This document shows, piece after piece, positions 58,693 to 64,000 of a DNA stretch of 64,000 bases. Each line of letters opens with the position of its first letter. Position 1 is the first letter of the stretch. The stretch lies in NCBI RefSeq assembly GCF_907164915.1, contig NC_061867.1, positions 21,313,202-21,377,201 on the forward strand, given 5' to 3'. The notes below the pieces were generated by a model that was given only the letters and a program-made list of their open reading frames with translations, had not been told where the DNA came from and did no database searches. The position numbers were made by a program, and so were the translations under genes. The stretch comes from Impatiens glandulifera. Taxonomy: Eukaryota > Streptophyta > Magnoliopsida > Ericales > Balsaminaceae.

Positions 58693-58956
58693 TTAGTATG
58701 TTTCTATGTTTTTTTTTCTGCAACCCCATTTTGTTGTGGGATGTAGACACAAGTCGTTTGATGCAAAAAAATGATTTGAAAAAGATTTACACTTTGAATT
58801 AACAAAGTTTGTACCTGTTCGAATTATTTTGATATTAACATCATATTGAGTTTTCACAATTTCATAAAACTCAATAATCTTATAAAAAACAACTTCATTA
58901 TTTTCAATTAGGAATGTCGAAGTGAATTTACTAAAACTAACAACTATAGTAAACAT
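58693..58956 (-). pseudogene. Copia integrase core remnant
   Basis: Contains TSTFLIENNEVVFYKIIEF, IKIIRTGTNFVNSKC and CLHPTTKWGCRKKN, equivalents of the family's IRTDNGTEF and TPQQNGVAERKN. The second catalytic aspartate (RTDNG) is replaced (RTGTN). Non-functional. Confidence 0.8.
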
Positions 58957-58985
58957 AAATAGACAATTAACGAAACATTGTTTCT

Positions 58986-59192
58986 CTATAAGAATTTTGA
59001 GCTATTAGTTTTACTATATGAAAAATGCAGTTTATGCATTTTAGATTTGTTACACACTTCACAGTGTTTTAGTTTTGAAATGTAATTAAAATAATTTTGT
59101 TTCAATACAAAATCAGATGGATGTCCAAATTTAAAATGCAAAAGATCATAATAAACAACATTTGTACAAATTGAATTTCTCGTCTTATTCAA
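58986..59192 (-). pseudogene. Copia GAG-pre-integrase domain remnant
   Basis: YYDLLHFKFGHPSDFVLKQN with HCEVCNKSKMHKLHF: the HHCC-type zinc-binding lead-in to integrase (LHFKFGH, then CX2C). Histidine and cysteine pairs are still present. Confidence 0.8.
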
Positions 59193-59684
59193 AACAATAT
59201 CGTTCTTACTTTAAGAGATAGTATCTAAAATATATACTGAATTCAAAATATAACCAATAGCTAAGATGTCACAAGAATCATGGTAATGCATTTTGCAACA
59301 TGAAGAATAAAAAAACATTTTTTTTGGTTGTAACAGTTTTGAAACATACATCAAATTAAACTCAAAGGAAAACATTTTCATGTATACTTTTGTTTGAAAT
59401 TTTCATTTTACCCATGAAATTAACAAACACTTTGTTATGTTTGGTAGATATACGTAGACTAGTTCAAACAATGCGTTAACCTCAAACATATTTTGTTTTT
59501 CAAAACACACATGATTACCAACACTAGTGTCAATAATTATAATTGTTCTTTGAATCTTAAATCATTGTCAGCACAATAAACAACATTGAGATGACTTCTT
59601 GAGTATATTACCGTTGAGAGTTGTTATAATTCTGATCATCATCGATGTAGTTGAGAGGAGTGGACGCCATGTTAATATGATTTT

Positions 59685-60640
59685 TCATTTTCTTTCCATC
59701 TTTGTTCCCTTTCCACTAGTTAGGGTACCAAATAATTTTGAAACATTCAACTTGTAAATGACCATTTCCTCGACAAAATTTGTAGTAGATGTTTCCTTTT
59801 GAGCTTCCCCTTTAGTGATTTTATTTTCTGTCCTGATCTTTCCTCGACTACTTCTTTCTCCAAAATTTAACGCCATTGCAAAATGTTCTATAATCTCCTT
59901 TCCAATTTGACTGAATTCCCTTTTCTTTTGGACCGATAGAATAAAAGCATATGCTCTATCAAGATCTGACTCTAATTCAAACACAAGAATCTGACTCTTT
60001 AAAAAGTCATAAGAATCATTTAAACCTGTAAAGAATTGACACAATCACCTCTTAACATTAACTTTTTTCAACTTCTTCTAAAATTTTATAGCACATATTA
60101 ACCATAATCTTACTGTCACATCTTGATAGTGAGTTTAATACTCTTGACAGTGAGTTTAATACTCTAAACTTATCCCATAATCAAATCATCTTGGAATAAT
60201 AAGGTTCAATTATTCTTGATCCCTACTTCATTAAAATAATCACTTTCTGAATTTGGAAAGATGATTGCTCATTATTTACTTGATACTGTTTCTTGATTCC
60301 TTCCCATAGATCCATTGTAATCTCAGTGTGTATAAAATTTTATTTCTGGTAAGAATTTGATCCGTCTATAAACCCTTATTTGGACTTAGTCGTGAGTGCG
60401 ATATGCACACTTCGATTGCTACTCATATAGTTATTTTTATTGAATAGAGTAGTAACAATGAACATACCAAGATTGTTGTGTGTGCGCAGATAAGTATAGA
60501 TTAGCGTTCACTAGTTGTGTCATTCTTTTTTTGACTTCAATCAGCGACTTCCCTGTAGAAGAATTTTCAAACTTTGTTTCGATATCCCTTGAATTACTTC
60601 TTCATCTATAAGTAGATTTTTCACCTTGTTCTTGCACCTG
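59685..60640 (-). pseudogene. Copia gag remnant
   Basis: 59685-60044 reads FFTGLNDSYDFLKSQILVFE, SDLDRAYAFILSVQKKREFS and then a basic region: the conserved centre of a Copia UBN2-type gag. Upstream, 60044-60640 is degraded. It aligns with the gag at 10287-10490 (ELPPDIDRVYASLLFVQKQ). Confidence 0.75.
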
Positions 60641-60652
60641 TCTATCATACCA
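60634..60652 (-). other. Degenerate primer-binding site
   Basis: The sequence right after the 5' LTR on the minus strand is TGGTATGATAGACAGG, related to TGGTATCAGAGC but with an insertion and changes. Confidence 0.55.
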
Positions 60653-60992
60653 TATCCAAAAAAACAAAATATATTAGATTTGAGATGAAGAGCAAGACAA
60701 AACAAGAAGAAATAATTATCAGAAAAAAGTAATGATGCATATGGGTCATCTCTCGTATTAATGATTGATGAATAAAGTAAATAATAGTCCATATTCTTTA
60801 TATATTTATCAATTTAAGTATCTTAATAATATTTGTGTATTATGTTTAGACTAAAGTTATTTCTAAACCTATTTTAATATATCTATCAATATACATTATA
60901 AATTACAACACTATATATGGCATTCCAATATTTACAAACTCTATCATAATGGGCATTCTCATGTTCACATAAATTATACATTTATTTTAACA
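60653..60992 (-). repeat. 5' LTR of the full-length Copia element
   Basis: Minus strand from TGTTAAAATAAATG (60992) to ...TTTTTTTGGATA (60653), 340 bases against 332 for the 3' LTR. They are clearly paralogous with many substitutions. Confidence 0.85.
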
Positions 60993-60997
60993 GAATT

Positions 60998-62120
60998 TCA
61001 AATCAATAAAAATCGATATTGTATTACAGTTCAATACCTATATTTGGAAAAATTATGAAATTGTAAGTCCCAATTGTTTGTTTGATATTTTTCTTCTTTT
61101 TTCATACTTAATATAACTGAAATTGTAAACATTAGATTATGAATACTACTAATTCTCTGTTTATAGCTTTATAATAAAACAACGTTGATAATTTTTCATA
61201 TTTAGTATACTAGGTATGAACTAAAATGAAGGTTACCATTTAGATCGTTGGTTTTCACCACAAATGCATGTGGTATAATATGATAAGCTGATAAAAATAT
61301 CAATATCGAATTCCTAGAAATCTTGAGAATACCTACAGTGAATTTCAATGATTTATTGCCTGGTAAACTATAAATATAGATAATCACGCATTTCTACTTC
61401 ATATCATGCGCATAAGCGTACACTTACTTACAATTAATTTTCTAACTCTTTCAAACATTAAAAAATAACAAAGGAGAATACATAAACTTTTTGCTACACA
61501 AAATTCAATATACCTGAGCATAATTTGATTATATCATTTTCCAATGTTTCATGTGTGCATACAAATTTTCCTATAGAGAATGGTTGAAGTGAATAATTCA
61601 ACATTTCTGCAAAAGAACAATTGACTTTCAACAAATGTTTTCAAAAAACTATAATTTCCTTAAAAATGTATCTAAGTAACATACTTACAATGAATGGATT
61701 AGAATGCATGTCAACATATTGGCGATAACAAAAAGAATCAGCCAAAGCAAGGTAGTCCTAGAGTATTTAGAAGAGTTCTTACATTGGGAGAGGATTCATC
61801 TTTTGATACATATAACCAATATAATCCAAATATGACTCTAAAAGATATCATAGAGTCCCTATAACAAATAGTAAGTGTTAAAGTGATCAAAAAATTAGAC
61901 AATTAAAAGAAATATATTATTGATATAAAAAATTATAATGAATTGTCTACTTTATTTAAATATTACGTACTACATCAATCATATATTATATTTCTTTTGA
62001 AAATATGGAAAATTTTAAACAAGTTAAGAAAAAACTTCCACCATTAACTTCAAACACAAACGAGCAGTAGTCTAACCTTTATTTCCTTCCTCTTTGTCGG
62101 GATATATTTTTCAAACTGGA
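60998..62120. other. Intergenic DNA between two Copia elements
   Basis: AT-rich, no gene or repeat ends recognised. It is the pre-insertion sequence on the right of the GAATT target. Confidence 0.45.
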
Positions 62121-62356
62121 TGGTATTTTTTTTCTAATCACTCAATCATTTTTAATCATGAATGAGAAACTTTTAAATTTCTTGATTAAAGATCAAGCCA
62201 TAGAATTAGGACAGATGATTAAAAACGTGAAAATCCAGATATGCCTATTTGACTTTTAATCTAGTATTTATATTATATTAAAATATTACAATAGTCCTTG
62301 TATTTTATCCATACATTCAAAATGAATATAAAACTAATTATTTACTTTATTTTACA
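62121..62356 (-). repeat. 3' LTR of a minus-strand Copia element that runs off the window
   Basis: Starts TGTAAAATAAAG (62356) just after the purine tract GAGGAGGGGA and probably ends ...AAAATACCA near 62121. It is similar to the 216-base LTR at 11226-11441. The inner boundary is firm; the outer end is inferred by comparison. Confidence 0.6.
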
Positions 62357-64000
62357 TCCCCTCCTCAAGATGGACATCTCTCAAGTTCATCTTGTCTCGG
62401 AGGCTGAAAAATAAACCACGATCTAAAGCTTTTGTGAATATGTCAGCTTCTTGCATCTTTGAATAGACATGTAGAGGTATAATAAAACCTTGTTTAAAGT
62501 TATCTCTAACAAGATGACAGTCTATATTTAAATGTTTTGTTCTCTCGTGGAAGACTAGATTTTTAGCAATATGAATGGCAGCTTCATTACCACATCGAAG
62601 TAGAATCGGCAAACTCACTTTATTGTTAAAATCGTTCAACAAATAAGATATCCACTTTAGCTCACTAACTGTAGTGGCCATACACTGGTATTCTGCCTCA
62701 GCAGTCGACTGTGATACTGTAGTTTGTTTTTTTGTCTTCCATGACAGCAAAGCTCCTCCAAGTTGAATGCAATAACATGTGAGAGATCTTCGACTATCTG
62801 TACATGTTTCCCAATCGGCATCTGAAAAACCCTCAATCATATAGTTATAATTACAAGGGTAAGAAAGTCCTAGTGAAGGCATGTCCTTTAAGTATTTAAC
62901 TACATGTAAAGTGGCCTCCCAATGAACTTTTAATGGTTTATGCATATATTGACTCAGCTGTTGAACACTAAAACCAATATCTGGTCGAGAGCAGTTTAGC
63001 TAGGTAAATCATTCGTCCAATTAGTTTTCTAAATTTTTCTAGTTCGACTAATTCTGGACTGTTCAATTCATTAAACTTTATCCCATTTTTTATGGGAATT
63101 TCAACTGGTTTGTACCCAGATAATTATGAGTTAGCTAGTATGTCAAGTGTATACTTGTGTTGATTTACAAACAAACCAGCACAAGTGCGTTATAATTCTA
63201 GTACAAGGAAATACTTAGCATTACCTAAATCTTTGATTGTGAATTTTGAATCTAGATATTTTTTACCGCTATTAATAGTTTGTAAACAATTTACAGCAAC
63301 AAGTATGTCATCTACATATACTAATAAGGCAGTAAATGTTTTTCAGTTTTCAATATAAATAAACAATTATCATTTATTGACTGAATAAAGCCAAATTCAA
63401 TCAATTTTTTTTGAAAACACTTAATTATTCCACTACATTGATGATTGTTTTAAGCCATAAAGGCTTTTATTAAGATGGCATACCTGATTTTATTTTGATC
63501 CAATTAGCTCTTTTGAAATGTGCATGTATACATCTTCATCTAGGTCACCGTGGAGAAAAGCAATGTTAATGTCAAACTACTGTAAAAACCAATTGTTAGA
63601 GGCTGTAAAAGCGAGTAAAATTCTATCGTGACAGCTTTTATAAATGGAGAGAAGCTATCGTAGAAGTCAATCCCATCTCTTTGGTTGTATTCCTTTGCTA
63701 CTAGCCTCGCTTTGTACTTTGCCACTGTTCCATTTGGATTTAATTTCGTCTTGTAAATCCATCTACATCCAATTGGTTTTATCCCATTTGGAAGTATAAT
63801 TAGATTCCGAGTAGTATTGTTTTTTAAGGCAGTTAGTTCCTCATTCATGGCAATCAGCCAATGTTTAATTTTTTTCAACTTTTTTGTAAGATTGTGGTTC
63901 TTTAACTATGGAAATAGTTCCTAAAATATCTATGTGTTCATTATTAATGCATTTAGTTTTATATGGAAAAGTATTTGGAGTATAAGAAGTTCCACTTTTA
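62352..64000 (-). pseudogene. Copia reverse transcriptase / RNase H, partial at window edge
   Basis: 62945-62352 is a well preserved RNase H: HKPLKVHWEATLHVVKYLKD, GFSDADWETCTDSRRSLTCY, LLSWKTKKQTTVSQSTAEAE, ADIFTKALDRGLF. The stop falls across the LTR junction. Reverse-transcriptase start at 63878-63540: WLIAMNEELTALKNN, GCRWIYKTKLNPNGTVAKYK, ARLVAKEYNQRDGIDFYDSF. The stretch between (62945-63540) has the YVDD region broken (VYVDDILVAVNCLQTI-like near 63290-63320) with several shifts. This copy is younger-looking than the 56-61 kb element. Confidence 0.85.

Larger units (their letters stand above)
56097..60992 (-). mobile_element. Full-length Copia retrotransposon, minus strand (4896 bases), decayed
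   Basis: LTRs at 60653-60992 (5') and 56097-56428 (3'); a PBS-like sequence follows the 5' LTR and a purine tract (GAGAAGGGAA) precedes the 3' LTR. GAATT flanks the element at 56092-56096 and 60993-60997, a perfect 5-bp duplication. gag, integrase, reverse transcriptase and RNase H remains are in the Copia order. The LTRs differ at many positions and the ORFs are broken, so the insertion is old. Confidence 0.88.

Overview
The window looks like transposon-rich nuclear DNA of a flowering plant, probably a eudicot. It is strongly AT-rich. It holds spliced plant genes with canonical introns, Ty1/Copia retrotransposons primed by initiator tRNA-Met, CACTA, hAT, Harbinger-like and Mutator-like DNA elements, and FAR1-type and Alfin-type gene relics. 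I cannot name the species from sequence alone.

Layout. 1-6529: the right-hand part of a CACTA element that starts before the window. Nested in it is a 3.9 kb element with ~0.9 kb terminal inverted repeats (1100-5031). Each arm carries a tRNA-Phe-like sequence, and the centre carries five exons of an ER lumen protein-retaining receptor-like gene. 6968-8461: a solo Copia LTR with target-site duplication. 9175-11441: a 5' half of a Copia element, minus strand. 11580-12573: a CACTA 3' end with transposase-associated coding remains. 13961-16440: an LTR-like region with an ACCGAGAG minisatellite. 16480-17090: a FAR1/FRS pseudogene.

20.2-29.5 kb is the only clear gene island. It has an AT-hook-like basic protein (minus), an EMSY-LIKE ENT/Tudor protein (plus, eight coding exons) and a SANT plus bromodomain protein (minus, three exons). 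The last two lie tail to tail. All three look nuclear or chromatin-associated, but nothing in the sequence shows that they are co-regulated.

29.6-37.4 kb: AT-rich intergenic DNA with a GTAACGG hairpin repeat, a hAT MITE with perfect duplication, and two large foldback elements, one with degenerate telomere-like motifs. 37485-40323: two Copia 5' halves facing each other. 40516-45929: a tandem array of ~1.87 kb units. 45930-51513: a Copia element (5' LTR, PBS, gag, pol), joined at 51513/51514 to an inverted second copy (to ~53862), followed by an Alfin-like exon and a CACTA end at 56051. 56097-60992: a full-length but decayed minus-strand Copia element with GAATT duplication. 62121-64000: the 3' part of another minus-strand Copia element running off the window.

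Most Copia reading frames contain stops, so these are relics. The three host genes are the only loci I would call functional. The most unusual structure is the long-TIR element at 1100-5031, which combines tRNA-like arms with a captured secretory-pathway gene.
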